Positions 26,239 to 35,772 are shown, numbered from the stretch's first letter. The stretch: DNA of 64,000 nucleotides from Chromohalobacter moromii (GCF_023091865.1 NZ_JAHXDI010000001.1:620001-684000), one strand, 5' to 3'. Program-made: numbers and translations. Notes: generated by a model from the letters alone, not told the origin.

Positions 26239-26588
26239 AATCGCCTCCTGGCGCAAGCTCGGCTGCTGGTTTCCTTGTAGCCGAAGCGCAATGGTTCGTA
26301 CCGCTCTTGGTTGTCCTGCCCTTTTAGGCTGGGAATGGGAGGTGCCAATGTCTGAAGAATAGCGTGTTGTGACGAATGCGCTGGACCAATATGGGGGTAA
26401 ACGGGAATCTCATTGTTTTACGGGAAAAGAATAGTCCGTGCCGGCGGGGTGTCATTAATCTGGCGGGGATGAGGTAAGGCTGTTATAAGTGAAGAACCGG
26501 GTTCGATTGTCACGCGATACAACATTACCTGTATAAGAGGTAATGGTTCAGTATTTCCTAAAAAGCGTTGCGAGGCGACGAGAGGAAT
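26239..26588. promoter_or_regulatory. divergent region between the ATP-grasp gene and cphB, with palindrome and possible promoter
   Basis: CATTACCT (26523-26530) and AGGTAATG (26538-26545) are perfect 8-base arms with a 7-base spacer. A TATAAG -10-like hexamer lies inside the spacer (26532-26537), with TTGTCA at 26507-26512 as a possible -35 (19-base spacing, rather long). The palindrome therefore straddles a candidate cphB promoter and could be an operator. Nothing else is clear in this 350-base gap. Confidence 0.4.
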
Positions 26589-27443
26589 ATGACGTCACGA
26601 CCCCCTGCCGTATGCGGCCACATCGTGGCCATTGGTGGTGCCGAGGACAGGTCTTCGGAGCTTGCCATTCTCAAGCGCGTTTTCGAGCTAGCGCCCGAGG
26701 ATAATCACGAAGTTGCCGTCATCGCGACGGCCAGCAGTATTCCCGAGCAGGTTCTTCCCAGCTATGAAGCCGCCTTCGAGCGCTTGGGCGCGACCCAGGT
26801 CCATGCGCTGGATATTCAGGATCGCCAGCAAGCTGCCGATGCCGACAATGCCCAGTTGATCAAACGTAGTGGGGTGATCTTCTTCACCGGGGGCGACCAA
26901 CTGCGCCTGACCACCGTGCTGGGAGGCTCCGCCACGTTGCGTGCCATCCGCGAGCGCTTGCGAGCGGGCGCCGTAGTGGCGGGTACCAGTGCCGGGGCGG
27001 CGGCGATGCCCAGCACCATGATCTACAACGGATCGGCCTCGGATGCGCTGCGCAAAGGCGCGGTGAACATGACCTTCGGCCTTGGTTTCGTGCGCGGCAT
27101 GGTCATCGACAGCCATTTTCTCGAGCGTGGTCGCTTCACGCGTCTCATGGAAGTAGGGGCCAGCAATCCCGAGCAGTTGGGGGTCGGCCTGGGCGAAGAC
27201 GCCGCCGTCATCATCTATCCCAATCGTATCCTCGAAACCATCGGACCCGGGCATGTGATCATCATCGATAGCCGGGATCTGGCGAGTTCCAACATTGCGG
27301 AACTGGAAATGGGCGAGCCGGTCGCCATCGAGAACATGATCCTGCACGCCATGGTCAGCGGCCACGGCTACGATCTCGATGCGCGTCGCTATCTGGTGGC
27401 CGAGGAACTGAAAGCGGTATTGGCAGGGAGGCACCAAGAATGA
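26589..27443 (+). CDS. cphB: cyanophycinase
   Basis: Encodes 284 residues, the usual cyanophycinase length. The nucleophile S134 sits in AGTSAGAAAM; FFTGGDQLRLT and VIDSHFLERGR are further family motifs. It cleaves the polymer multi-L-arginyl-poly-L-aspartate (cyanophycin) into beta-Asp-Arg dipeptides in the cytoplasm. GAGAGGAAT precedes the ATG at 26589. The stop overlaps cphA by four bases (ATGA), and cphA overlaps iadA the same way, so synthesis and degradation enzymes are co-translated. Confidence 0.92.
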   Translation: MTSRPPAVCGHIVAIGGAEDRSSELAILKRVFELAPEDNHEVAVIATASSIPEQVLPSYEAAFERLGATQVHALDIQDRQQAADADNAQLIKRSGVIFFTGGDQLRLTTVLGGSATLRAIRERLRAGAVVAGTSAGAAAMPSTMIYNGSASDALRKGAVNMTFGLGFVRGMVIDSHFLERGRFTRLMEVGASNPEQLGVGLGEDAAVIIYPNRILETIGPGHVIIIDSRDLASSNIAELEMGEPVAIENMILHAMVSGHGYDLDARRYLVAEELKAVLAGRHQE

Positions 27444-30079
27444 AGATTCTCGAGCATCGTGCATTGCGAGGACCGAACTACTACAGCCGTTATCCGGCGA
27501 TTTTCATGCGTCTGGATATCGAGGAACTCGAGGCGCGGCCAAGCGATACCGTGCCCGGTATCGTCGAGCGCATCACCCAGCTGTTGCCGACACTGGAGGA
27601 ACATCGTTGCTCGGTGGGGCGTCCAGGGGGCTTTCTAGAACGACTAACGCGTGGTACCTGGGCCGGCCATGTCGTCGAGCATGTGGCGATCGAGTTGCAG
27701 AACCTGATCGGCTTCTCGGTCGGGTATGGAAAGACGGTCGATTCCTACGAGACGGGGATCTATAACGTCGTCTATCGCTACCGCGACGAGGCATGTGGAC
27801 TGGCGGCTGGGGTCGAGGCGGTGGAGATCGTCACTCGGCTTTTCGCCGGTGAAGATAGCGATATCGATGCGATCATCGCCCGCCTCAAGGATGTACGTGA
27901 CGCACACATGCTGGGGCCATCGACCGCTTCGATCGTGGCGGCCGCGCAGCGCCGTGGAATTCCCTATGCGCGCCTTGACGAAGACACCAGTTACGTACAA
28001 TTAGGGCATGGTTATCGCCAACAACACTTTCAGGCGACGGTGACCTGTCGCACGAACCTGCTCGGCCATGGCATCGCCCACGACAAGGATTGGACCAAAC
28101 GGATTCTTGGCGAGGCGGGTATCCCTGTACCGCGTGGACACGTTTGCCATTCACGCGACGAGGCGCTCGAAACCGCACATGAAATCGGCTATCCAGTCGT
28201 CGTTAAACCGTTGATCGGCAATCACGGTCGCGGTGTCAGCACGGACATCGAGGATGACCAGTCCTTGGAGAATGCGTTTGCGGTCGCGTCCGGTCACAAC
28301 GCGGCAGTCATCATCGAGCAGTATATACGGGGAGAAGATCACCGGCTGCTGGTGATCGACGGCAAGCTCGTGGCGGCGGCCAGGCGGCGTCCGGCCCATG
28401 TGGTCGGCGATGGCAAGAGCACGCTGCGGACCTTGATCGATAACGAGAACCACGACCCGCGCCGTGGCATCGGCCATGAAAACCTGCTGACGCAGATCGA
28501 TGTCGATGCACAGACGCTTCGGCTACTGGCGCAGCAGAACCTGACGCTGGACAGCGTCATCTCAAGCGACGAAATCGTCTATCTCAAGCCCACCGCGAAT
28601 CTGAGCACCGGTGGCACGGCGACGGATGTCACCGAAGACGTCCATCCCGATGTGATCTACACGGCGGAGCGCATCGCGCGCCTGGTGGGTCTCGATATCA
28701 TCGGCATCGACCTGCTTGCCGAGACGTTGACGCGTCCGCTGGAGGAACAATCGGCGGCCGTGGTCGAGGTCAACGCCGGACCGGGCTTTCGCATGCACCT
28801 GTCGCCGACTCATGGCATCGGTCGCGATGTCGGTGCACATGTGGTCGATATGCTATTCCCGGATAGCGAGGATAACGGCCGTATTCCCATCGTGGCGGTC
28901 ACCGGCACCAACGGCAAGACGACCACGGTGCGCCTGATCTCGCATTTATTGCGCCAGGCGGGGCGCAGTGTCGGTACGGCGTGCACCGGGGCCATCGAGA
29001 TCGACAATCACGTCATCATGCGCGGCGACTACAGCGGCCCGCAGGCCGCCACGACGGTTCTGCGCGAACCCACCGTCGAGTATGCCGTGCTCGAGGTCGC
29101 CCGTGGCGGCATCATGCGCCGGGGGCTGGGGTTCGATGAATGCCAGGTCGGCGTGCTGCTGAACATCGCCAGCGACCACTTGGGCGAGAGCGACATCCAT
29201 ACCTTGGACGAGTTGGCGCGTTGCAAGAGCGTGGTGATCGATGCGGTCGGTGAGTCCGGCACGGCGGTGCTCAATGCGGATGATCCGCGCGTTCTGGCGA
29301 GTGGTGAATGGGCGCGTGGCGATATCATCTATTTCGCGCTGGACCCCGACTCGCCGGTCGTGCGCGAACATGTGCGTGAGCATGGCGTCGCTTTCACGGT
29401 GCATCACGGCCATATCGTGATGCTGCAAGGCCAGGTGGTGGCTGAGGTACTTCCCGTGGCCAACGCGCCGATCACCTTCGATGGGTTCGCGCGCTTCAAT
29501 ATCGCCAACGCCCTGGCGGCAAGTGCTGCCGCGCATGCACTGGGGCTCAGTATCGCCGATATACAGTTGGGCTTGCAGACCTTCCATCCGACGCCGGGGC
29601 AGAATCCAGGGCGCACCAACCTGATCGATGCCGGGGGCGTGAAGGTGTTGATCGACTACGGCCACAATGTGCCGGCACTCGAGGCCTTGAGCGAGCTGGT
29701 CAGCCGTATCCCGGCGCAACGGCGTATCGGCGTGGCCAGCGCGCCAGGCAATCGGCGTGACGAGGATCTGGTTGCGCTGGGGGCGCTGCTTGCGCATATG
29801 CATGACGTCATATTCTTCTGCGAGACCGCGCCGCGGGGTCGTCCCGAGGGGGAAACCATCGATTTGCTGTGCGAGGGGGCGGCGTCGGTGCCAAATGAGT
29901 GTCGGGTCGAGACCGTTATGCAAGAAGTCGATGCAGTTGATCGGGCGCTCGACGAGGCCGCCGAGGGTGATCTACTGGTGTTGCTGGTGGATGATGTCGA
30001 TGCCGTCACCGAGCGTTTGCGTGGGCAGCGTTTCGAGCCCCCGATGCCCTCAAAAGGTGGCGTGGGAGTTCGTCCATGA
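27440..30079 (+). CDS. cphA: cyanophycin synthetase
   Basis: Encodes 879 residues, standard for CphA. An N-terminal domain is followed by an ATP-grasp domain (about 215-480; YPVVVKPLIGNHGRGVST and VVEVNAGPGFRMHL) that adds aspartate, and a Mur-ligase-like domain (about 485-879; P-loop VTGTNGKTTT) that adds arginine to the side chain. It builds the nitrogen-storage polymer from Asp and Arg with ATP, starting from a primer. Coupled by four-base overlaps to cphB upstream and iadA downstream. Confidence 0.95.
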   Translation: MKILEHRALRGPNYYSRYPAIFMRLDIEELEARPSDTVPGIVERITQLLPTLEEHRCSVGRPGGFLERLTRGTWAGHVVEHVAIELQNLIGFSVGYGKTVDSYETGIYNVVYRYRDEACGLAAGVEAVEIVTRLFAGEDSDIDAIIARLKDVRDAHMLGPSTASIVAAAQRRGIPYARLDEDTSYVQLGHGYRQQHFQATVTCRTNLLGHGIAHDKDWTKRILGEAGIPVPRGHVCHSRDEALETAHEIGYPVVVKPLIGNHGRGVSTDIEDDQSLENAFAVASGHNAAVIIEQYIRGEDHRLLVIDGKLVAAARRRPAHVVGDGKSTLRTLIDNENHDPRRGIGHENLLTQIDVDAQTLRLLAQQNLTLDSVISSDEIVYLKPTANLSTGGTATDVTEDVHPDVIYTAERIARLVGLDIIGIDLLAETLTRPLEEQSAAVVEVNAGPGFRMHLSPTHGIGRDVGAHVVDMLFPDSEDNGRIPIVAVTGTNGKTTTVRLISHLLRQAGRSVGTACTGAIEIDNHVIMRGDYSGPQAATTVLREPTVEYAVLEVARGGIMRRGLGFDECQVGVLLNIASDHLGESDIHTLDELARCKSVVIDAVGESGTAVLNADDPRVLASGEWARGDIIYFALDPDSPVVREHVREHGVAFTVHHGHIVMLQGQVVAEVLPVANAPITFDGFARFNIANALAASAAAHALGLSIADIQLGLQTFHPTPGQNPGRTNLIDAGGVKVLIDYGHNVPALEALSELVSRIPAQRRIGVASAPGNRRDEDLVALGALLAHMHDVIFFCETAPRGRPEGETIDLLCEGAASVPNECRVETVMQEVDAVDRALDEAAEGDLLVLLVDDVDAVTERLRGQRFEPPMPSKGGVGVRP

Positions 30080-31245
30080 GCCCTAACAAGGCACGCCCTG
30101 CCGATACGCTGACCCTGCTGCGTGTCGGCGAGACGTTTACCCCCGAGCGATGCGAGGCGACGGATATTCTCATGGCCGGTGGGAAAATCGTGGCGCTGGG
30201 ACAGGATCTTGCCGTACCTCATGGTTGGCCTGTGCGAGAAGTGGATGCGCGCCATCTGATCGCCGTGCCCGCCTTCATCGACCAGCACGTGCACGTCACC
30301 GGGGGCGGAGGCGAGGGCGGTTGCGGTACGCGCTGCCCGCCGATCAGCGCCCATGACATTGCGTCGATGGGCATCGGCACGGTGGTGGGCGTGCTGGGCA
30401 CCGACAGCATCAGCCGCTCGCCGGCCGACTTGCTGGCCGCGGTGCGAGGACTGGCGGCCGACGGACTGGCCGCCTACATGTACACGGGGGCGTATCGAGT
30501 GCCGGCGCCGACCCTCACCGGCGATATCCAGCGCGATCTGGCCTGGATTCCCGAGGTCATCGGGGTGGGCGAAATCGCCATTTCGGATCACCGCTCGAGC
30601 CAGCCGCGTCAGGATGAACTCGAACGGCTGGTGAGCGACGCGCGGGTCGGCGCCATGCTGGCCGGCAAGCGGGGGATCTGTCATTTCCATCTCGGCGACG
30701 GCAAGCGAGGCCTGGCGCCTCTGAGGCGCCTGCTTGAAGAGACCGAGATTCCTGCCGATCAGATCATCCCCACCCATGTGAACCGCCGTCCTGAGCTACT
30801 CGAGGAAGCGGCGGATTTCGCGCTGGCGTTCGATGCCAGCGTGGATGTCACCGCGTTCGAGGATGCCGGCGATGGGCTTTCCGCGTTCGAGGCGGTGTCG
30901 CGCCTGCTGGCGCGTGGCGTATCGCCGGCACGCATCACCCTGAGTTCGGACTGCAATGGTAGCCTGCCGGAATTCGATGCCGATGGTGCCTATGTGGGCA
31001 TGCAGGTGGCGCGCAATACGGCGCTGATCGCGGATTGGCAGCGGCTCGTGCATGACGAGGTATTGCCACTCGAAGCGGCGCTGGGGCTGCTGACCGCTAA
31101 CGTTGCCCGCGTGTTGGGTCTGCATGCTCACAAGGGTCGCCTGACGCTGGGGTTCGATGCCGATATCACGCTGCTCGACAAGGCCTTGCGTCCCCAGCGT
31201 ACCTTCGTCGCGGGGCGCTGCGTATACGGCGATGTCGACGCCTAG
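30076..31245 (+). CDS. iadA: isoaspartyl dipeptidase (beta-aspartyl peptidase)
   Basis: Encodes 389 residues of the amidohydrolase superfamily. The metal-binding H-x-H lies in FIDQHVHVTGGGGEGG, a signature of IadA; further metal histidines appear in HFHLGDG and IPTHVNR. It hydrolyses beta-Asp-X dipeptides, completing cyanophycin breakdown to Asp and Arg after CphB. The start overlaps cphA by four bases. It ends 14 bases from the convergent nirD gene. Confidence 0.92.
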   Translation: MSPNKARPADTLTLLRVGETFTPERCEATDILMAGGKIVALGQDLAVPHGWPVREVDARHLIAVPAFIDQHVHVTGGGGEGGCGTRCPPISAHDIASMGIGTVVGVLGTDSISRSPADLLAAVRGLAADGLAAYMYTGAYRVPAPTLTGDIQRDLAWIPEVIGVGEIAISDHRSSQPRQDELERLVSDARVGAMLAGKRGICHFHLGDGKRGLAPLRRLLEETEIPADQIIPTHVNRRPELLEEAADFALAFDASVDVTAFEDAGDGLSAFEAVSRLLARGVSPARITLSSDCNGSLPEFDADGAYVGMQVARNTALIADWQRLVHDEVLPLEAALGLLTANVARVLGLHAHKGRLTLGFDADITLLDKALRPQRTFVAGRCVYGDVDA

Positions 31246-31259
31246 ATGATCGGTAGACG

Positions 31260-31622
31260 TCATGCTCTGATCATGACGTCGTCGCCGTCGATCTTGATCT
31301 CCCAGGTATGCAGGCGAACGCTTTCGTCCTCGACGCAGACGCCGTCGCTCAAGCGGAAGTGCTGCTTGTAGAGTGGCGAGGCGATGACCGGCTCGCCTTT
31401 TATATCGCCGACGATGCCGCGCGCGATGACGTTGGCGTTGGAAAACGGGTCGTGGTTGTCCACGGCGTAGGCCTCGGGCGTCCGGCCGGGCAGGTACAGA
31501 AGCGCGACTTGCGTGTCGGTGCCGTCCAGCCAGGCGGCCACGCCGGAATGGGCCACCAGATCGGCCTTTGAGCACAGCGTCTGCCAGGCCACTTCGCTCT
31601 TGAGGGCTGTTGCAGTGTTCAT
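31260..31622 (-). CDS. nirD: nitrite reductase (NADH) small subunit
   Basis: Encodes 120 residues with a Rieske-like fold lacking cluster cysteines, as usual for NirD (VALLYLPG, YAVDNHDPFSNANVIARGIVGD, VIASPLYKQHFRLSDGVC). The ATG at 31622 is preceded by GAGGAAA. It follows nirB by 28 bases. With NirB it reduces nitrite to ammonium in the cytoplasm. Confidence 0.92.
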   Translation of the reverse strand: MNTATALKSEVAWQTLCSKADLVAHSGVAAWLDGTDTQVALLYLPGRTPEAYAVDNHDPFSNANVIARGIVGDIKGEPVIASPLYKQHFRLSDGVCVEDESVRLHTWEIKIDGDDVMIRA

Positions 31623-31650
31623 GGTGTTTTCCTCATTAGTGTCCAATAGC

Positions 31651-34194
31651 TTAGGCGGGCCTTAGCTGGCCGCGCTCCTCGGTGGCAATGATGTCCGGGT
31701 CGGGGCGACTGTCATTGACGAAGGTGCGAAAGCGCTTGAGCTTCTCCGGATTGGAGAGGGTGTTGGCCCATTCGCACTCGTAGGTGTCGATGACGTGCTG
31801 CATCTGTGCCTCCAGCTCGTCTGCGAGGCCGAGACTGTCGTCGAGCACCACGTCCTTGAGATAGTCGAGTCCCCCTTCGAGATTCTCGCGCCATACCGAG
31901 GTGCGCTGCAGGCGGTCGGCGGTGCGGATGTAGAACATCAGGAAGCGGTCGATGGTGCGGATCAACTGCGCGTCGTCGAGATCGGTGGCGAAGAGTTCGC
32001 CGTGGCGCGGGCGCATGCCGCCGTTGCCGCAGACGTAGAGGTTCCAGCCGTGTTCGGTGGCGATCACGCCGACGTCCTTGCTTTGCGCTTCGGCGCACTC
32101 GCGAGTGCAACCTGAGACGGCGAACTTGAGCTTGTGCGGTGAGCGCAGCCCCTTGTAGCGCTCCTCGAGCCGGATCGCCATGCCCACGCTGTCCTGCACG
32201 CCATAGCGGCACCAGGTACTGCCCACGCAGGACTTCACGGTACGCGTGGCCTTGCCGTAGGCGTGGCCGGTCTCGAAGCCGGCCTCGATCAGTTCGCCCC
32301 AGATGTTGGGGAGCTGATGCAACTGGGCGCCGAACAGGTCGACGCGCTGTCCGCCGGTGATCTTGGTGTAGAGGCCGTATTTCTTGCCGACTTCGCCCAG
32401 CACGATCAGCTTCTCGGGCGTGATCTCGCCGCCCGGGATGCGCGGAACGACCGAATAGGTGCCGTTTTTCTGCATGTTGGCCATGAAGGTGTCGTTGGTG
32501 TCTTGCAACGGCACGTGAGCAGCATCGGTGATCGGCTCGTTGAAGCAGGCGGCGAGGATCGAGGCCACGGCGGGCTTGCAGATATCGCAGCCAAGTTTCG
32601 GGGCTGATGAAGAGCCGAGGCCGTGACCGGTGGTCGTGCCGTGTTTTTCGAGCAGTTCGCTGAAGGTCTTGATGCCCTCCACGCGAACGAGGGAGTAGAG
32701 CTCCTGGCGGGTATGCGCGAAGTGCTCGCAGATCGACTGGTCGACCTCGACCCCGCGGGCCGCCAGCTCGTGGTCGACGACGCTCTTGAGCAGCGCCGCG
32801 CAGCCGCCGCAGCCGGTGCTGGCCCTGGTCTCGTCTTTGACGCTGGCCAGGTCCAGGGCGCCGGCGTCGAGCGTCGCGCAGACGTCCCCCTTGGTGACGT
32901 TGTGGCACGAGCACAGGGTGGCGGTGTCCGGCAGGGCATCCGGCCCCAGCGTCGGCGCGCCGTCGCTGGATGGCAGGATCAACGACGCGGGGTCGTCGGG
33001 CAATGCCAGCCCGTTGGCGTAGTACTGCATCAGGGTGTCGTAGGTGGCGTTGTCGCCCACCAGCATGGCACCCAGCAGCTTCTTGCCGTCGCTGGAGACC
33101 ACCAGCTTGCGGTACTCCTGCTTGAGCTCGTCCAGGTAGCGGAAGGTGCGAGCGCCGGGCGTGCGATCGCCATGGGCATCGCCGATGGCACCGACATCCA
33201 CGCCCAGCAGCTTGAGCTTGGTGCTCATGTCGGCGCCGGTGAAGGTCGCATTGCCCTCGGTCAGCGTGGCGGCGGCGACTTTCGCCATCTGGTAGCCCGG
33301 TGCGACCAACCCGAAGATACTTTGATTCCACAATGCGACCTCGCCGACGGCGAGGATCGCGGGGTCGCTGGTCAGGCAGCGATCGTCGATGACCACGCCG
33401 CCGCGTTCGCCGATTTCCAGGGCGCAGTCACGCGCCAGTTGATCGCGGGGCCGGATGCCGGCGGAGAACACGATGAGGTCGGTTTCCAGCATCTTGTCGT
33501 CCTGGAAGACCATGCGGTGAAAACTCGTCTCGCCGGCCTCGATGCGCTGCGTGGCGCGATCGGTGAGGACCTGCACGCCCAGGGCTTCGATCTTCTCGCG
33601 CAGCAACGCGCCGCCTTCGGCGTCTACCTGCATGGGCATCAAGCGGGGCGCGAACTCGACCACGGCGGTATCCAGGTTCAGACCGCGCAGGGCGTTGGCA
33701 GCCTCCAGGCCCAGCAGGCCACCGCCGACGACCACGCCGGTGGTGGCATCCTCGGCGGCCTCGCGAATGGCGTCGAGGTCGTCCAGGGTGCGATAGACCA
33801 GGCATTTCTCGCGGTCGTTGCCGGGAATTGGCGGCACGAACGGATAGGAGCCGGTCGCCAGGACTAGGCGATCATAAGGATGACGTCCGGACTCGGTGAC
33901 GACCTCGTTGGCGTTGCGGTCGATGGCGGTCACCGTGTCGTGCAGGCGCAGGTCGATGCCGTGCGCGGCGTAGTCGTCGGCGCTGGCAAGCGCCAGCGAG
34001 TCGGCATCGCGCCCGCTGAAGTACTCGGACAGGTGGACCCGGTCATAGGCGATGTGACGTTCCTCGCCGAACACGGTGATGGCGTAGTCGCGGGGCGCAC
34101 CGCATGCGATGAGCTGCTCGACCAGGTGGTGGCCGACCATGCCGTTGCCGATGATGATCAAGCGCGGTGCGTTGGGGGACGTGGGCATGCTCAT
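31651..34194 (-). CDS. nirB: assimilatory nitrite reductase (NAD(P)H) large subunit
   Basis: Encodes 847 residues. Order: FAD-binding loop (IIGNGMVGHH), NAD-binding loop (VVGGGLLGLEAANAL), BFD-like [2Fe-2S] domain (LCSCHNVTKGDVCATL), ferredoxin-like and siroheme/[4Fe-4S] domains (SCVGSTWCRYGV and SGCTRECAEAQSKD). It catalyses six-electron reduction of nitrite to ammonium. The start overlaps the upstream flavoprotein stop by four bases. Expression is probably governed by a sigma-54 promoter, NtrC site and attenuating leader upstream of that flavoprotein. Confidence 0.95.
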   Translation of the reverse strand: MSMPTSPNAPRLIIIGNGMVGHHLVEQLIACGAPRDYAITVFGEERHIAYDRVHLSEYFSGRDADSLALASADDYAAHGIDLRLHDTVTAIDRNANEVVTESGRHPYDRLVLATGSYPFVPPIPGNDREKCLVYRTLDDLDAIREAAEDATTGVVVGGGLLGLEAANALRGLNLDTAVVEFAPRLMPMQVDAEGGALLREKIEALGVQVLTDRATQRIEAGETSFHRMVFQDDKMLETDLIVFSAGIRPRDQLARDCALEIGERGGVVIDDRCLTSDPAILAVGEVALWNQSIFGLVAPGYQMAKVAAATLTEGNATFTGADMSTKLKLLGVDVGAIGDAHGDRTPGARTFRYLDELKQEYRKLVVSSDGKKLLGAMLVGDNATYDTLMQYYANGLALPDDPASLILPSSDGAPTLGPDALPDTATLCSCHNVTKGDVCATLDAGALDLASVKDETRASTGCGGCAALLKSVVDHELAARGVEVDQSICEHFAHTRQELYSLVRVEGIKTFSELLEKHGTTTGHGLGSSSAPKLGCDICKPAVASILAACFNEPITDAAHVPLQDTNDTFMANMQKNGTYSVVPRIPGGEITPEKLIVLGEVGKKYGLYTKITGGQRVDLFGAQLHQLPNIWGELIEAGFETGHAYGKATRTVKSCVGSTWCRYGVQDSVGMAIRLEERYKGLRSPHKLKFAVSGCTRECAEAQSKDVGVIATEHGWNLYVCGNGGMRPRHGELFATDLDDAQLIRTIDRFLMFYIRTADRLQRTSVWRENLEGGLDYLKDVVLDDSLGLADELEAQMQHVIDTYECEWANTLSNPEKLKRFRTFVNDSRPDPDIIATEERGQLRPA

Positions 34195-35456
34195 GCGGCT
34201 TCCTCCGATAGAGTGTCGGGCTTATCGAGTAACGGTTGCGCGTCGCTGGCGCCGAACAGCAGGGCCTGGCGACAGGCGCTCAGATCCTCGCCGGCCAGGG
34301 CGCACTGGAAGTACCAGGGCCCGTCGCCGGTGTCGCCGTACAGCACCGCACCGTCGATGACCCCGTCACGCAGCAGCAGGCGGCGGTAGTCGCCGTGCTG
34401 CGGATCGTGATAGGTCAGCACCTCGTGCGCCGAGGTGGGCGCGATCGGGCCGAAGGCGTACAGCGAGATACCGCTGACCTTGAGCTTGGTGGCGCAGGGG
34501 CGTTCGCGATAAGGCGCGGGCGTGTCGCCGCATAGCCGGGCGGCAAGGACCTCGGCCTGGCGCCAGATGGGTTCGACGAGACCGTAGGTGGTGCCCTCGA
34601 ACTCGCAACATTCGCCGAGCGCCGAAATGTGCGGATCGGACGTGGTCATGAAGGCATCGACCTGGATGCCGCGCGCGGTCGCCAGACCGGCGCGTTCGGC
34701 GAGTGAGGTGTTGGGCACGATGCCGATCGCCGCGACGACGCAGTCGGCCGTGAGCGTGGTCCCGTCGCTCAGGACGACGCCGGTGGCGCGCTGGCCGTCG
34801 GCATCCGGGGCATAGGCCGCGAGATCGGCGCCGGTGTGGATTTCGAGGCCTCGGGCGCCCAGCTCGGCGGCGAGCATGTCGGCGGCGGTGGGGTCGAGTT
34901 GACGATTCATCAGGTGCGTTGCGCGGTGCACGACGCTGACCGTCATGCCGCGCTTGCGCATGCCTTCGGCAGCCTCCAGGCCGAGCAGGCCGCCACCGAT
35001 GACCACGGCGCGGCCGCCCGCGTCGGCCAGGCTGGCCAGCCGCTCGCCGTCCTCCAGATCACGAAAGGCGTGGATGCCGTCGAGGTCGCTGCCCGGCACC
35101 GCGGGGCGTGCGGCACGCGATCCGGTGGCGAGCACCAGCCGGTCGTAGGCGAGTCGGCGCCCCTGGTCGGTGGTCAATGTCCGGCACTGCCGGTCGATGG
35201 CGGTGACGCGCTCGCCGACGATCAGCGAAACGCCCTGCGCGGCATACCAGTCGGGGTGGCGCAGCGTCAGGGCCTCGCGGTCCATGTCGCCGGCCAGCCA
35301 GGGCGAGAGCAGGATACGGTTGTAGGCCGTTGCCGGCTCGTCGCCGAGAATCGTGATATGGCGCGGGCGGTGAGGGTGCGCCAGCACGGTCTCGAGCAAC
35401 CGGTGCCCGGCCATGCCGTTGCCGACGATCACCAGATGTTCGTCGTATGCACTCAT
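34191..35456 (-). CDS. NAD(P)/FAD oxidoreductase, nitrate reductase electron-transfer type
   Basis: Encodes 421 residues. Two dinucleotide folds appear: LVIVGNGMAGHRLLE (FAD) and AVVIGGGLLGLEAAEG (NAD). It resembles the N-terminal half of NirB and the NasB-type electron donor of assimilatory nitrate reductase. The ATG at 35456 has GGGAGG upstream; the longer in-frame extension overlaps the leader terminator. First gene of a minus operon with nirB and nirD. Role as NasA reductase is inference. Confidence 0.8.
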   Translation of the reverse strand: MSAYDEHLVIVGNGMAGHRLLETVLAHPHRPRHITILGDEPATAYNRILLSPWLAGDMDREALTLRHPDWYAAQGVSLIVGERVTAIDRQCRTLTTDQGRRLAYDRLVLATGSRAARPAVPGSDLDGIHAFRDLEDGERLASLADAGGRAVVIGGGLLGLEAAEGMRKRGMTVSVVHRATHLMNRQLDPTAADMLAAELGARGLEIHTGADLAAYAPDADGQRATGVVLSDGTTLTADCVVAAIGIVPNTSLAERAGLATARGIQVDAFMTTSDPHISALGECCEFEGTTYGLVEPIWRQAEVLAARLCGDTPAPYRERPCATKLKVSGISLYAFGPIAPTSAHEVLTYHDPQHGDYRRLLLRDGVIDGAVLYGDTGDGPWYFQCALAGEDLSACRQALLFGASDAQPLLDKPDTLSEEAA

Positions 35457-35487
35457 GCCGTCTGCCTCCCTGACAGTGTGAAGCAGA

Positions 35488-35538
35488 AACGCAAAAGCGC
35501 CTGACACCCGGCGGGGAAACCGGATGCCAGGCGCCTTT
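35488..35538 (-). terminator. leader terminator (attenuator) of the nirB operon
   Basis: On the minus strand AAAGGCGCCTGGCATCCGG (35538-35520) pairs with CCGGGTGTCAGGCGCTTTT (35511-35493) around an 8-base loop, with one bulge, and is followed by GCGTTT. It lies 32 bases before the start codon and inside the transcript, as expected of an attenuator. Confidence 0.65.
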
Positions 35539-35584
35539 GCCTGAAGAGAATCGTGTTGTCGCGAGCCCTGTGTCGGCTCCGGCC

Positions 35585-35632
35585 GGCGCGAGACATGTGT
35601 GCGTCTCACGCCCAAGGGGTCGACGTTGACCC
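35585..35632 (-). promoter_or_regulatory. two leader stem-loops of the nirB operon (candidate NasT/ANTAR target)
   Basis: On the minus strand the first hairpin is GGGTC-AACGTC-GACCC (35632-35617), with a six-base loop having A1 and G4. The second hairpin pairs GGCGTGAGAC with GTCTCGCGCC (35612-35585) around an 8-base loop and does not show A1/G4. They precede the leader terminator, so NasT-controlled antitermination is plausible but less certain than for nasA. Confidence 0.45.
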
Positions 35633-35648
35633 GCCTTGCCATGATTTA

Positions 35649-35664
35649 TGCCAGAGGCATGCCA
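35649..35664 (-). promoter_or_regulatory. sigma-54 promoter of the nirB operon
   Basis: On the minus strand TGGCATG-CCTC-TGGCA matches the -24/-12 consensus TGGCACG-N4-TTGCW with GG and GC at the correct spacing; the -12 block has one mismatch. Transcription would begin near 35638, a few bases before the first leader hairpin. Confidence 0.6.
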
Positions 35665-35772
35665 ATCGTCTGCTAAGGCTTTCTTTTCAGTCGTTTGGGC
35701 GGTTTCGGTAGCACGCGTCGATGGCGATGGATGGCGAGACGTGCGCACTGGCTGTGCGAATGGTGCGCGGAT

